From: Muraenolepis orangiensis | Taxonomy: Eukaryota > Chordata > Actinopteri > Gadiformes > Muraenolepididae | Assembly (NCBI GenBank): GCA_027704905.1 | Contig: CM051016.1 | Location: 7,098,839 to 7,162,838, forward strand | Reading direction: 5' to 3' | Length of the DNA stretch: 64,000 bases | The notes under the pieces: generated by a model | Database searches by the model: none | Told to the model about the DNA's origin: nothing | The model's input: only the letters and a program-made list of their open reading frames with translations | Part shown: one piece after another, positions 1 through 11,109 of the stretch | Position numbering within the stretch: the stretch's first letter is position 1 | Layout: each line of letters begins with the position of its first letter | Translations under genes and position numbers: made by a program

Positions 1-2
1 AA

Positions 3-182
3 GCCGACCGCCTGCACTTCGATCCCGATCCAGCTGTAGAGGAAACTTCCCCTCCTATTGCAGAGAGACCCATAACCCTAGCTCCAGAGCCTACAGCTCT
101 GACACCCACACACACCAGTGGGGGCACATACCAAACACGTTCAGGTCGCATTAGTAGACAAAACCCCAAATATAGAGACTAA
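3..182 (+). pseudogene. 3' end of a retroelement polyprotein (partial)
   Basis: An open frame enters from the left edge and stops with TAA at 180-182. It is rich in Pro, Thr and Glu and ends in TRSGRISRQNPKYRD, the kind of short basic tail found at the C-terminus of LTR-retrotransposon Pol proteins. No catalytic motif lies inside the window, so the family (gypsy, BEL or other) cannot be fixed. It is followed by AT-rich sequence with LTR-like signals, which supports the retroelement reading. Confidence 0.5.
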
Positions 183-760
183 GTACTTTGCGTGGACTGA
201 CTCCAAGCACCACATGCCCACGGTTCATGATCGTACATAGTACGGTATTGTTATTGTTGTATTTTTCATTGTTGACAAGATACAGTAAGCTAGGTGAGAT
301 GCCATGCCTTTATTATTTTTTACATTACAACTTTGTTTGTTGATAGACATTGAAATGTCAGTTGTTTATTGGAATCGACCTAACCATGGTATTAGATTAC
401 TGTTATTGTTATTTTTCTATTCTACCAGGACTATAAGCTAAAGAGAGAAGATGTAGAGCATTCGCTATATGCTAATTCATGTGTACTGTTTAGCGGCCAC
501 CGTAGTGGTACTGCGCATGTGTGTTCACTCTGTGTGGTCCTGGAGACGCGTCCAGTCATGTTTAGTAGTTACTAATAAATACAGTTCTTATAAAAGTATC
601 CCTCCGTATGGTCATTCAACACAAACTAAATCCGATAGATATCAACTCAAAATACTCTTTAACCACTGCCACCAATATAACAGTGTGGCACTAAGCTAAA
701 ATAAAGAGTTGCGAAGATGTCAGACTTGGCTTCACTTTAATCGTTCACTTCTCAGACAAA
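183..760 (+). mobile_element. LTR-like flank of the retroelement
   Basis: Noncoding sequence directly after the Pol-like tail. It has an AATAAA at 574-579 and a TATAAAAG at 589-596, signals expected inside a long terminal repeat. I could not fix TG...CA ends or a target-site duplication, so the limits are approximate. Confidence 0.3.
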
Positions 761-1384
761 CTATTGACCCTAGACCAAACGATAACCAAGTATTTGTTGT
801 TTGTCAGTTGTTTATATTGCCGTAGGTCTTTCTGGGTGTGTGGTCTGTAGCAATGGTACAAACAAAGGGAATTATATGAATATATGAAACAATAATAATA
901 AACAATAAACAATACAATTAAGTATATTTACTGTATATGCAGAAAAGTACGATTATTAAAGTAAGATAGATCAGCCACCAATGTATCTAAGATATATAAC
1001 TTTACAACATGTACAAGTGTAACAGACGCAAGCAGGTGGCGCTGTGCAGTGGTAAACCTCACTCCCCGACACCTACAAAGATGTTCTAGCGATGAAGCTA
1101 GGGCCTGTGGGTTTGAGATCTCATGTTAGAACGTCGCCACTCATAAAGGAGGTCATGAGTTCAAGCCCAACCAAAGTTACCAAACAATCACATTAATCTC
1201 GGTTTCAATCCTAAATTAACACTCACCTTTAAGCATAAACGCACAGGAATAAACATGGTTAATGTCGGTAAATTGTGAGGAAAGAGGCGTCTCTACATCA
1301 GTTACAAGAATCTGAAACTAGTCGCGCAGTGCCGTCTGTTTAGGGCATGCTCTGATGACATCACTTAAGTGGGAGAGTCAATTA
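761..1384. other. Intergenic, nothing identified
   Basis: AT-rich sequence without a supported gene. I see no convincing exon, RNA gene or repeat structure. Confidence 0.5.
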
Positions 1385-1835
1385 CGAGGAAAACCCTGAA
1401 TCAATTAAACGTCTAAAGTAATAAACAAACAGTGTGGGCTTTCTAACAGTCCAGGATAGAGTTAGGGCTTGGGCTAGAGCTAGGGTTAGGTCTAGGGTAG
1501 GTTTATCTTGGGCAAGAGACCTGGTACATCCCTTCCAGGGTCAAGGCTAGAGCTACCAGGGTTATGGCTAGTGTTGGGGTTATGGCCAATGTTAGGGTGA
1601 GTGTCAGAGTAACAGACAGTGGCTACTTCTAGGGCTAGGTTTATGGCTAGCATGTGCAACTGCAACATCACAGCAGGGGGCAGCAGCAACGCATTCACAA
1701 AAAACAAGCAGAGTCTCCTTCCCCCTCAAAACCAAAACTGTTATGTTGTTGTTATTATTAATATTATTATTTTGGAGCTGCTGGTAACAGGACAAGGTAC
1801 CACCTCCCTTCTTTCCGCTGTAGGGTGACTGCTCA
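1385..1835 (+). repeat. Dispersed repeat, inverted counterpart at 58,066-58,550
   Basis: Contains degenerate GGGTTAG/GGGCTAG-like words (1455-1600) followed by a unique part (AGCATGTGCAACTGCAACAT, 1649 onward). The same order of sequence occurs on the opposite strand at 58,066-58,550, including the AATTAAACGTCTAAAGTAAT stretch near 1404. This is a dispersed repeat, probably a non-autonomous mobile element of unknown class. Confidence 0.6.
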
Positions 1836-2364
1836 CACACTTTTCAAATATCAGAGTACCATGGTCATTCTGTATTTCCATGTATTTTCATCTTATCACT
1901 CTCGAATGTGTTTCTCTTGAACAGGAAACCCTGCGTGACTCCACCCCCTTCCCCTTGCTGGTTTCCTGCGTAGGAGAGGTGTGTCCCTTGCCCAAGAATA
2001 TTTTGTTTACCCTAACCCTAACCCACACCCTAACCCCTATGCTAAGAGTAGATATTAATGCTTATTACTGCATTAACTAATGTTAATAAATGGCTTAATC
2101 TTAAAGTGTTGGGTTAGGGTTAGGATTTCCTTCTATCATTCATAATAATGAATCTCCTTCACTGGTCCTTGACCCTTTCTTTCATTCTCAATTTATTATT
2201 TAATTGAGTATGTCTGTTTCCACAATCCCTACCTTAACTTGGCAAGCACTTCTAGCATTATGCTAGCCGCTACGCTAGATGCTATGGGTAGCCGCTACAG
2301 GTAGCCGCTATGGGTAGCTCACACCTCTCTTCTCTCTCCCCGCTGGCTGCCCTCTCCTCCTCAG
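1836..2364. other. Upstream of the GLUT exon; short telomere-like and GCTAGC-like words
   Basis: Holds CCCTAACCCTAACC-like words near 2009-2040 and GGGTTAGGGTTAGG near 2109, too short to be telomeric. A small imperfect tandem repeat of GTAGCCGCTA-like words sits at 2262-2316. The right end (2321-2364) is a pyrimidine tract leading to the splice acceptor of the next feature. Confidence 0.4.
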
Positions 2365-2514
2365 AAACTGTGGGGAGGCTACGTCTACCTGCTCTTCATG
2401 GCCGTGGCGCTGACGGCCCTCTGGGTCACCTGGTTCCGCATGCCGGAGACCAGGGGCCGCAGCTTCGACGACATCGCCGAGGAGTTCCACGGGGCCCGAG
2501 CCGAGTTTAAGTGA
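2365..2514 (+). CDS. SLC2 (GLUT) sugar transporter, terminal exon
   Basis: A pyrimidine-rich acceptor ending CCTCCTCAG is followed by a 49-residue open frame and TGA. It reads KLWGGYVYLLFMAV..., a hydrophobic segment matching the last transmembrane helix (TM12) of a facilitative hexose transporter, then PETRGRSFDDIAEEF, the PETKGR-type motif that follows TM12 in SLC2 proteins. The tail is short (HGARAEFK). Earlier exons are not visible in the 2.3 kb upstream, which is mobile-element debris, so they lie outside the window or are lost. The family is clear; the paralogue is not. Confidence 0.8.
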   Translation, partial: KLWGGYVYLLFMAVALTALWVTWFRMPETRGRSFDDIAEEFHGARAEFK

Positions 2515-3040
2515 CCAGGGGGATATGGCGACGGACCTGGATTCTGTCGGAATAACCGGACAGTATTATCGGAGTTCGTTAGAGTCGTTAAAGGAGACCG
2601 GAGCGTGCAGACTTTGGTGAACGCCTCTTGTTTAAAACATTACTCAACTTGTTTTTCCAGTATGGTTTCATGGCATTGGAAAATCTATTTTGTCTTGTGT
2701 GTGGATTGATTATACGTAGATAAGACTAAGAATATGTGCCTGTGCCGGGAACTTGACAAATCGTCTTAGTGTACATGTAAAGTCTCACTGGAAACCTCAT
2801 TGAACCGGTTGTACACATCGGCTTCAGTTTGTGAAAGCTGAAATCTTTCACAAAAAATCTGTAAATCATTACTGGTCCACTCAAAGAGATGTTCATACTT
2901 CTCAACCCCTAAATCAATGAGAATACCCTTAGAATTCCCTTTTCAGCCTTTTAAGGAACATAGTGTATGATGTATAAGTATAAGGTAAACCTCTTCAGTT
3001 TATCACTTTGAGCACTATAAGCATAAACAGGCATGGTTCA
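2515..3040. other. 3' flank of the GLUT exon, nothing else identified
   Basis: Probably the 3' UTR of the transporter gene for at least part of its length. I see no AATAAA and no other feature. Confidence 0.4.
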
Positions 3041-3122
3041 CTGTTAGTTTAGTGTTTGGTTACCTTAAACATAGCTTTTGTGAGGAATCATTGGATGTAT
3101 TGAAATCAATATTATACTGTAG

Positions 3123-3125
<3 letters not shown>

Positions 3126-3182
<57 letters not shown>
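3126..3182. repeat. (AT)n microsatellite
   Basis: About 57 bp of alternating TA. A shorter (AT)n lies at 3371-3398. Confidence 0.95.
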
Positions 3183-3186
<4 letters not shown>

Positions 3187-3239
3187 CTATTATATATCTA
3201 TTTATTTATTATTATCTATTTAATTATATATATTTATTC

Positions 3240-3367
3240 GATCTATTTTTATCTTATTTTATAACTGCTGTCTGTCGTCGGGTATTGCACACAAGATTTT
3301 CACATCACTGCTTTACACTTGTGTAAACTGTGAAGTGACAATAAACTTGACTTGACTTGACTTGACT

Positions 3368-3370
<3 letters not shown>
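3240..3370 (+). mobile_element. LINE 3' end with CTTGA tail repeats
   Basis: Ends in AATAAACTTGACTTGACTTG-type tandem pentamers, a 3' tail common in fish CR1/L2-group LINEs. The same sequence appears inverted at 52,265-52,385, where it is linked to a reverse-transcriptase fragment. Confidence 0.6.
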
Positions 3371-3401
<31 letters not shown>

Positions 3402-3754
3402 CATATTGTTGTATTATAGTTGTTTGGATAGGTTTATAAGAGTACAATGTGGACTATAGCTATAGCTCAGATACATATTTTGAAACAAAGAAAGAATACA
3501 CACAAAGCAAAATAAAGGTTTTTACAGCCTTCATAAGCACCTGCTGTAAGAACACGCAAGATAACAGGAATTTTACAGTTATGGTAATTACAGTTTTGGA
3601 TTCCTGTGAAATAACAGGAATTGTATTGTATAGAGAGATTACAGAATGAGAATGTAGGATGCAAGGTCTACGTGATGCCTCTCATGTCACATGACCTGAG
3701 ACAGAACTGTAGTCAGCACAAACCTACCCACGAATAGGCTTGTGCAATAAGAGA

Positions 3755-3755
3755 G

Positions 3756-3808
<53 letters not shown>
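3755..3808. repeat. (GT)n microsatellite
   Basis: Alternating GT at the left edge of duplicated block A. Confidence 0.95.
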
Positions 3809-3809
<1 letters not shown>

Positions 3810-4479
3810 ACACTGAGTCTCTCTCTCTATCTCACACTCTATTCTTGAAGCATAGCAACACTGCCAACACCATCTACTGCAGCGTGATTACTCTCCAGTA
3901 GGAGGCAGCGTTGTAATTTAACTTTATGTTATCGAGACATAGTTATATGATTTATGTTTTGTCAAGCTGAGCAGAAATCAATAATTTTGTATCACCCTAA
4001 ATCCCTAAATGTGTGTTATTTACATACAGTGTGTTATCATGTATGTTGTTGATTAACGTTAACATCAATATTTGCGTTATTGTAAAATTGTGATTCTAAG
4101 TTCTTTGTGCTTCTTATGTTTTTGGAACAAGAGATTCAATGGGGTTACATAGAGTCAAAAATAACCAATAAAGTGGACCCATAAAACCCATAAATCCAAT
4201 AAATGTACAGACAAATGAATCCCATGAGTGTGATTAGTTTGTGTAGAACCAGTGACAAGCTGTGGTTGTACTATGACAAATTAAGTAAAAAGATATATGG
4301 ACTGTGGGAAAACCGATAGAACTGATGAATCTGATCAGCAATTGAACAAAGGCTAAACATCAGAGCTAGATCAGGTGAAACCCAAACATTGGAGGAATTC
4401 AAAACAGCATAAGAGCTTATCTCAAGAAAAAAGCTGACGGAAAACCAACTCTTCCGAAGAGATAAAACAGATTTTTTTT

Positions 4480-4930
4480 AAATGAAGATTTTTTATTTGC
4501 CATATGCAACAAGTACAATAGAATGCTTACTCCTTTCTAAAACACTTCAATAACAAGAATGATAAAGTGACTGATGGATGATATGTACATGTGTTGAATT
4601 GTACAAAAAATGTTTTTAAAGCATTTTAAAGTGCCAGTAATGCAGCAGCATCATGAATGCAGTGCAGTACAGTGCAGAACAGTGCAGTACAGTGCAGTAA
4701 AGTGCAGTGGTTGTAATGAGTCTATAAAGTCCAGCAAAGGTTTGATCGTGGAATGAAATATGGATGACAATGTTACGATAGTGGCAGCTGTTCAGTAGGC
4801 TCACTGCCTGTGGATAAAAACAGTCCTTGAACCTGGTAGTCCTTGTACAGATGCTGCGGAACTGGCGACCGGACTGCAGGGGGGGGAGAAGAGATGGTGC
4901 CCACGGTGGTTATGGTCCTTTGTGACACTG
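4480..4930 (-). mobile_element. LINE 3' UTR-like repeat
   Basis: On the minus strand it reads like the sequence at 21,350-22,500: TATCCACAGGCAGTG, tandem CACTGTACTGCA words, then GTAAGCATTCTATTGTAC. The shared segment matches the GCACTGTACTGCAC words just upstream of the L2-like LINE at 60.6 kb. It is a truncated LINE noncoding part. Confidence 0.5.
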
Positions 4931-5143
4931 CATATTTTATAACAATGGATTAATATGTCTCATGAATTGTACAATGGTTAGATCAGATGAAACCATATTA
5001 GAGGAATCTTAAACCAATGCCAGGTAAGGTATCGATATACTTGTGGCCCCTTCTTTTTAACCCAGGTTCCAGTGGGGCTTCGGTGTTGTCGTACAGCACA
5101 GTGTGATACTAATCCTTTTTCCAACTGTGCTGTAAGACCACAG

Positions 5144-5300
5144 GTTTGACGGGTGGAAACGATGTCAGCCAGACCTCCTTACGCATCAAGCACCAGGGGG
5201 ACAACCAGGAGGGCCAGGGCGACCTGTCCTGCAGCCACTCCAAGCATGTGGGATTCTACCAGATTACAGCGCTGGTTCCACCAGCTGCTAGGGCTGGAAC
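5144..5300 (+). pseudogene. TRBV relic A
   Basis: The plus frame reads GNDVSQTSLRIKHQGDN and then DLSCSHSKHVGFYQ. These resemble V-region FR1 (VSQTP...KHQGDN), the first-cysteine segment (LSCSH) and the start of FR2 (FYQ). It breaks off before the FR2 Trp, FR3 and second cysteine, with no RSS. It lies about 850 bp before the leader of the downstream TRBV and has a partner at 11,736-11,890, so it predates the block duplication. Confidence 0.6.
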
Positions 5301-5414
5301 ATGAGGCACATGGTTAACACACTGGAGAGCAACAGGCGGCAAGACAAGCACAGTGGCACAAAGCCATGGAACACACGCTGAACTAACAACTCCAGAGAGC
5401 AAAGTTTATGACAT

Positions 5415-5527
<113 letters not shown>

Positions 5528-5999
5528 CCCCCCTTTAACAACACTGTTCAGACAGTGTCTCCTTAGATCCGACATGAGAACCACAGCCCAGAGTCACATC
5601 TTCCCCTCCAAACTCGCAACATGAATTTCAATTGGTCCTCTGCTGCTGCTGCTAACCAATCAAACGGCTCACAAAACATGATGACACAAAGCAGATACAA
5701 CAATAAATACCGACCACTAGGGGGCGTTCTATCATTGTTTTGTGTTGAAGTCAAATTTAAATAAATCGTGACCACCATCAGTGCCAGAGGGTGAGACATT
5801 TAGACGGTTGACCTATTACCTCCTCTCCTCTAAATATGCACACAAAATGGCTCCTCCCACAGGAGGATACGGGTTCCGATACGGTTGCAAGATGTAAATG
5901 GTAGACACTGCGATCCAAATCATGTAGGCTCTGTTATCGCACGGGAAATACTCGATATGGTTGTGATTATACGAGGACAACGCTGAGCTAGCTAGCACT

Positions 6000-6550
6000 A
6001 TGTTGACGACCTCATGCCTCGCGCTGATTCTTACATTTACGGTTGTCTCAAGTACTGTCCAAGTTACATTTTCTCCAATTTGCTTCATTTTTGTATATTC
6101 TGCGATGTAATCTTTGTTGTGTTACTTACTGTCACATTTAATTATTACCGACTTCTTTCATCTCTATAGAATTAATTTTCACCGGTTGGAAAAAGTGTTT
6201 CTACGATCATTTGATGACTTTGTTCTTGTCTCTTCTCTGTAGGCGTCTCTCTCAGCGACCAAGTTCACCAAACTCCAACTGAGATGGTTGTGGCCATCGG
6301 ATCAGGAGGAACCACCACGCTGACCTGCTCCCACAGCATTGGGGGCTGCTACCGAATCTTCTGGTACAAGCAACAACGCAGTGATAAACAGCTACAGTTC
6401 CTCGGGTTAAATATTGCCGAGACTCCATATCCTGAAAAAGGAATGTCTGTTGCCATGGGTGGGAGTGCCCGACAAGACCAAAACGCCACGTTAACGGTGC
6501 AGGAGATCGACCTGGAGAGCAGCGCTGTGTATTTCTGTGCCGCTAGTTTC
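6000..6550 (+). CDS. TRBV: TRBV gene V1, inverted relative to TRBC
   Basis: Two-exon V gene. Exon 1 (6000-6051) starts ATGTTGACGACC and encodes a hydrophobic leader, MLTTSCLALILTFTVVS; donor GTACTG. Exon 2 (6243-6550) follows the acceptor TTCTCTGTAG and joins in phase 1. Framework marks are all present: TLTCSH (first Cys), FWYKQQ (FR2 Trp), ATLTVQEIDLESSAVYFCAAS (FR3 to second Cys). No stop or frameshift is seen. A 23-type RSS follows immediately. It is on the plus strand while TRBC is minus, so it lies 3' of the constant gene in inverted orientation and would have to join D-J by inversion. It looks functional. Confidence 0.92.
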
Positions 6551-6588
6551 CACAATGCGGCGTATGACGGGTTCACCGTACAAAAACC
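6551..6588 (+). other. 23-type RSS of V1
   Basis: Heptamer CACAATG (6551-6557), 22-bp spacer, perfect nonamer ACAAAAACC (6580-6588). The heptamer has one change from CACAGTG. Confidence 0.9.
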
Positions 6589-7124
6589 CCCTCATCTAAT
6601 AAAGTTATCTGATTAACCGCCAGCTGCATGAAGCGCGTCTCAGCATCAGCCCGATCATCTCCTTTCATTCAGTGCCAACGCATCCTTGAGTTCACTGTGG
6701 GGAATCCTTCTTGTCTAGAGCAAAGTCACTAGACCACATGCTGAGGTTATCTGTGTATTATAAACAGCATGAAATGACACATAAATATCATTAAGATAAT
6801 AAATAATATCTTTGTAACTACTGCCAACAAATATTTTGCTATTATATTTTGTGAATGCGTGTGTGTGTTTCCTCTAGATGGCGTGAACGTTTAACTAAAT
6901 ATATTTCCCCCAGTGTAATCTCACAGTAAACTTGATGAAGCCTACTTTGGATCTCCCTTCTATTAGAGAATAGAGAGGCGCTGTTTCCTCCTTCACAACG
7001 AGTTGTGCCGTTGGATGTTGAATAACTTGTAACACTAATTAAAGCCAAATAGTTTTAGTTTGGTATATTTTTGGTCAGTATTTGGGTAAGGTTTGTGTGT
7101 GTCTGGTAGCTGTGATGTCGGAGT
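6589..7124. other. 3' flank of V1
   Basis: Duplicated with block B (13,065-13,580). No further feature is seen. Confidence 0.5.
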
Positions 7125-7300
7125 CGAGAGGGAGAGGGTGAGTCAAGAGGGAGGAGGTTACTGGGGTGTCTTTGAAGGGTGAGTCCAGAGGGAGGGGGTC
7201 ACTGCAGTGTCTTTGAAGGGTGAGTCCAGAGGGAGGGGGTCACTGTAGTGTCTTTGAAGGGTGAATCCAGAGGGAGGGAGTCACTGCAGTGTCTTTTTTT
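7125..7300. repeat. Minisatellite, unit about 43 bp
   Basis: About four units of GGGTGAGTCCAGAGGGAGGG followed by GTCACTGCAGTGTCTTTGAA. The counterpart in block B (13,580-13,860) has more units. Confidence 0.85.
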
Positions 7301-7921
7301 GAGGGGGGTGGCAGCTCTAAAAGGATGATAACCATTGACTTTGGAGAGCAATGTGAAATGCCAACTCCCTCCTTTATCTCTATCAACACATACAGTAGGT
7401 ATATCAGCCTATCAGTGTCTAGTCAGACAGAGTTCACTTCCTGTTTCGCATCACACAGTCGTTGTTTTCAGCCTGTGGCTAAAGATGGGCAATGACTCTG
7501 CAGTCCTGACATCCGTGGGGAGTTTATTCCACCAAATTTGGGCCAGGACAGAGAAGAGCTGTGACCGCGTAGATCGGCCACACAGGATCCTAAGTGAGGG
7601 GGCAAGCAGACGGCCCGAAGAAGCAGAGCGAAGTTGATGGGCAGGGATGTAGGGATTGACCATTGCCAGGAGGTAGGAAGGAGCAGTACCTTTTACTGCC
7701 TTGTAGGCTAGCACCAAGGTCTATAACTGGATGCGAGCAGCTACAGGTAGCCAGTTTAGAAACCGAAGGAGGGTAGATGTGTGGGAGAACTTGGGTCAGT
7801 TGAACACCAGACGAGCTGCAGCTTTCTGAATGAGCTCCAGGGGCCTGATGGAAAATGCCGGGGTTCCAGAAAGGAGGGAGTTGCATTAGTCCAGCTGGGA
7901 GATGACAAGAGCCTGGATGAG

Positions 7922-8556
7922 TGTCACAGTTTACACTCCTGCCTCCTCGCTTCCACAGCACTCGCCCGGATAGCCACACTCCCTTATCGCATTCCGCATT
8001 CCGGTCTCCTCGTTTCCACAGCACGTGCCTTAATAACCACGCCCCCTTATGTCATTCCACATTCCAGTCTCCTCGCTACAAACTACCGGATAGCCACGCC
8101 CCCCTTGTTAATTCTCACCCACAGCTGCAGCGCCTCACTATTAACGTCCCCATTTAAGCCTTCCCCCGCACACTCAGACGGCGCTCAGATGTTCCTGAGT
8201 ATGCAGACATTCCAGCGTTTACCAGTTCTGATTCCTGTTCCTGATCCTCTGCCTGTCCCCGATTATGCTTCCGCCTGTTCCTGCCTGGTTCGCCTGCCCT
8301 GCCTGGTTCCCGATCTGCTGCCTGTCCCTGACTACGCCTCTGCCTGTCCCAGCCTGGTTTGTCTGCCCTGCCTGGTTCCCAATATACTGCTTGTCCCTGA
8401 CTACACCTCTGCCTGTTCCTGCCTGGTTCGTCTGCCCTGCCTGGTTCCCGATCTACTGTCTTTGCCTGCCCCTGCCTGTGTGCATATTGCAATAAATATC
8501 ACAAACTGTCCTTGGTGTCCGTGTGCTGCATTTGGATCCTAACCTAATCTGTGACA
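7922..8556. mobile_element. Solo LTR inserted in the LINE
   Basis: A 635-bp segment beginning TGTCACAG and ending CTGTGACA, an inverted terminal pair typical of gypsy LTRs, with AATAAA near 8492. It interrupts the LINE sequence AGCCTGGATGAG / AGCACCTGCGCAG. The flanking 5-mers ATGAG and GGGAG could be a decayed target duplication. No internal retroelement genes are present. Confidence 0.65.
8235..8475. repeat. Minisatellite inside the solo LTR, unit about 70 bp
   Basis: About three and a half copies of a unit containing CCTGCCTGGTTCCCGATCTG and CTGTCCCTGACTACGCCTCT. Confidence 0.75.
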
Positions 8557-9019
8557 GGGAGCACCTGCGCAGCCTTTTCAGTGAGAAAAGGCTGAATCCT
8601 CCTGATGTTGTAGAGGAGGAATCTGCAGGAGCGTGTCACCGATGCAATGTTTGCCGAGAACGATCATCAATGGTTACAGCCATGTCTCTGTGCGGACAGC
8701 CCTTTGCCGGGAAGAACACTAGCTCAGTCTTGTCCAGGTTGAGCTTTAGGTGGTGCATCGACATCCACTTTGAGATGTCTGCTAAGCACGCGGCAATGCG
8801 TGTTTCCACTTGCGTGTCAGAGGGGGGAAATGACAAGACCAGTTGGGTGTCGTCAGCATAGCAGTGGTAAGTCATGGGAGTGGATAACAGGACCAAGGGA
8901 CGTTATAGAGGGAGGGAACTGAAGAGGACCCAGGACCAATCCTTGTGGAACCCCGAGACACCCATCCCCTCAAGGGTGGAGAGGAGAATCTGGTGGTTCA
9001 GTGTCGAATGCTGCAGACA

Positions 9020-9415
9020 GGTTGGCAACACTGCCCACGCCATCTAATGCAGTGTGATTACTCTCCAGTCGGAGGCAGTGTTGTAATTGAACTTTATGTT
9101 ATCGCATGTTATGTTATGTTTTGTCAAGCTGAACAGAAATCAAATATCTTTATATTTAATGATGTAAAAAAAAATACACCTTACAGGTAGGTGTATTGAG
9201 GAAGGAATATTGGAAGGAAATACAGACATAAAAAGTTACAGTTAATGATTATGGTAATCAACAGATTACAATCTAAATCACCCATGAATGTAATGTTTTA
9301 TGTGTTTTGTAAATATAAACCATATATCACCCTAAATCCGTAAATGTGTACATATGTTATCATGAATGTTGTTGATTAACGTTAACGTCAATGTTTGTGT
9401 CATTGTAAAATTGCC
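9020..9415 (+). repeat. Partial third copy of the block A/B left part
   Basis: Shares CTGCCCACGCCATCTAATGC and TTACTCTCCAGTCGGAGGCA with 3862-4080 and 10,551-10,770, but is more diverged. Confidence 0.7.
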
Positions 9416-9525
9416 CTCTAACAGCGGCCGCACAGCCAGCCGCGACACAGTGATCCACACAGTCCAATTCAACAGCCTCTCTGGCATTCTCACACTGCTC
9501 AGCAACAACCAATGCCTCCTCTATG
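9413..9525 (-). pseudogene. Gypsy Gag fragment
   Basis: Reverse complement of part of the Gag-like sequence at 58,758-58,880, matching its ALVVAEQCENAREAV region. It is interrupted on the right by the hAT element. Confidence 0.6.
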
Positions 9526-10400
9526 TAGGGCTGCAACGATTAGTTGACATAATCGACGACGTCGATCATAAAAACTCGTCGACGCGGAATTTTAGCGTCG
9601 ATGCGTCGTATAAAAACAATCAGAGAGCCGGTAACGTTAATTCAAAACTGCGCAAATGTTCATTTGTAACTGCAATGCACTACAGGAAGTGCTGGGGGCA
9701 GTATAATTTCCATTGTCTGCCATGACTGCATTCTGTACTAACAACAAAGAAGAAGAAAGAAAATGAACGATGGCGGAAAGGAGAGAGAATGAGGGTGATG
9801 AAGAGCTCAAAAAAGCGAGACCGAGAGTTTCAAAAGTGTGGGAGTATTTCACAGACGACAAGCCAAAGAAGTCAGTGAAATGCAGAATATGTAAAGTGGA
9901 ATTGGCATTCCACAGCAGCACTACAGCGATGCACGAGCATTTGAAACGCAAGCACCCTGGAACCGTGATGACTGCTACTTCGGATCATGGGTAAGTTTGA
10001 GCTAGTTAGCCATAGTATTGTCATGTTTACGTTAGCTTACATGTTGGAAAACAGAACGTCTCATGGATAATGCTTGCTAAGCAAACGCTATTTCAGTTAT
10101 GTTGAGGCTGCGTGTCCACCAACGAGCTGTATGTAACGTTAGCTAAACAGCGCCAAGCTTACAGCGTAGTAGAGCACACTAGAGCTTGGCTAGACTACCG
10201 ATGTTTACAGCTCCGTCACTTAGCACCGAGTCCGAGTGTCGTGTTTTTGCAGACTAGTATTAATTAGCCAAGTTAAGATAGCTAGCTGATGTTAGCTAGT
10301 GCCAACGTTCAGCTCCTCTCACTCACACACAGCAAACAAAAGACCTAGAAGTCTCTGATCTGACTCATCCTCCTCTCCCCCTACAGCTGTTGTAGATGTA
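9526..10400 (+). mobile_element. Truncated hAT transposon, 5' end
   Basis: Starts TAGGGCTGCAACGATTAG, a terminal inverted repeat typical of Ac-like hAT elements. It contains the first transposase exon (9770-9993) and then intron-like sequence. The left junction CCTCTATG can be compared with the uninterrupted Gag copy at 58.77 kb, which continues CCTCTATGTCAGTT. No right terminal repeat or second target copy is seen before block B, so the right part is lost. Confidence 0.75.
9770..9993 (+). pseudogene. hAT transposase N-terminal exon (BED zinc finger)
   Basis: Encodes MAERRENEGDEELKKARPRV then VWEYFTDD, CRICKVELAFHSSTTAMHEH and KRKH. This is the BED-type zinc finger (CxxC...HxxxxH, about residues 22-62) that hAT transposases use for DNA binding. 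It ends near GGATCATGG|GTAAGT, a good splice donor. The catalytic DDE and dimerisation parts are absent downstream, so only the first exon survives. Confidence 0.75.
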
Positions 10401-10412
10401 TTTGTAGATGTG

Positions 10413-10414
<2 letters not shown>

Positions 10415-10494
<80 letters not shown>
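10415..10494. repeat. (GT)n microsatellite
   Basis: About 80 bp of GT at the left edge of block B. Confidence 0.95.
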
Positions 10495-10500
<6 letters not shown>

Positions 10501-11109
10501 CACTGAGTCTCTCTCTCTATCTCACACTCTATTCTTGAAGCATAGCAACACTGCCAACACCATCTACTGCAGCGTGATTACTCTCCAGTAGGAGGCAGCG
10601 TTGTAATTTAACTTTATGTTATCGAGACATGTTTATATGATTTATGTTTTGTCAAGCTGAGCAGAAATCCATAATTTTGTATCACCCAAAATCCCTAAAT
10701 GTGTGTTATTTACATACAGTGTGTTATCATGTATGTTGTTGATTAACGTCATCAATGTTTGCGTCATTGTAAAATTGTGAAGTTCTTTGTGCTTCTTAAC
10801 AAGAGATTCCATGGAGTTACATAGAGTCATAAAGAACCAATAAAGTGGACCCATAAACCCCATAAATCCAATAAATGTACAGATTAATGAATCCCATGAG
10901 TGTGATTAGTTTGTGTAGAACCAGTGACAAGCTGTGGTTGTCGTAATACAAATTAAGTAAAAAAATATATGGACTGTGGGAAAACCGATAGAGCTGATGA
11001 ATCTGATCAGCAATTGAACAAAGGCTAAACATCAGAGCTAGATCAGGTGAAACCCAAACATTGGAGGAATTCAAAACAGCATAAGAGCTTATCTCAACAA
11101 AAAAGCTGA

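Larger units (their letters stand above)
7480..8945 (-). mobile_element. LINE reverse-transcriptase fragment, split by a solo LTR
   Basis: Minus-strand pieces flank the LTR at 7922-8556. The right piece (8636-8896) encodes the RT catalytic box CYADDTQLVLSF and LNLDKTELVFF. The left piece (7451-7717) encodes the C-terminal part APSYLLAM...SQLFSVLAQIWWNKLP typical of L2/CR1-group LINEs in fish. The 5' part is missing, so it is a dead truncated copy. Its left end marks where homology of block A to block B stops. Confidence 0.75.

Noticed and set aside
2009..2126. CCCTAACCCTAA words suggesting an interstitial telomere.
   Set aside because: Only two to three units each, mixed with CTAGCC variants; part of a degenerate repeat family.
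7781..8542. A 253-codon frame with repeated VPDYASACSCLVRLPCLVPD.
   Set aside because: It crosses the LINE/LTR junction, and the repeated part is the LTR minisatellite, open in several frames. Not a gene.
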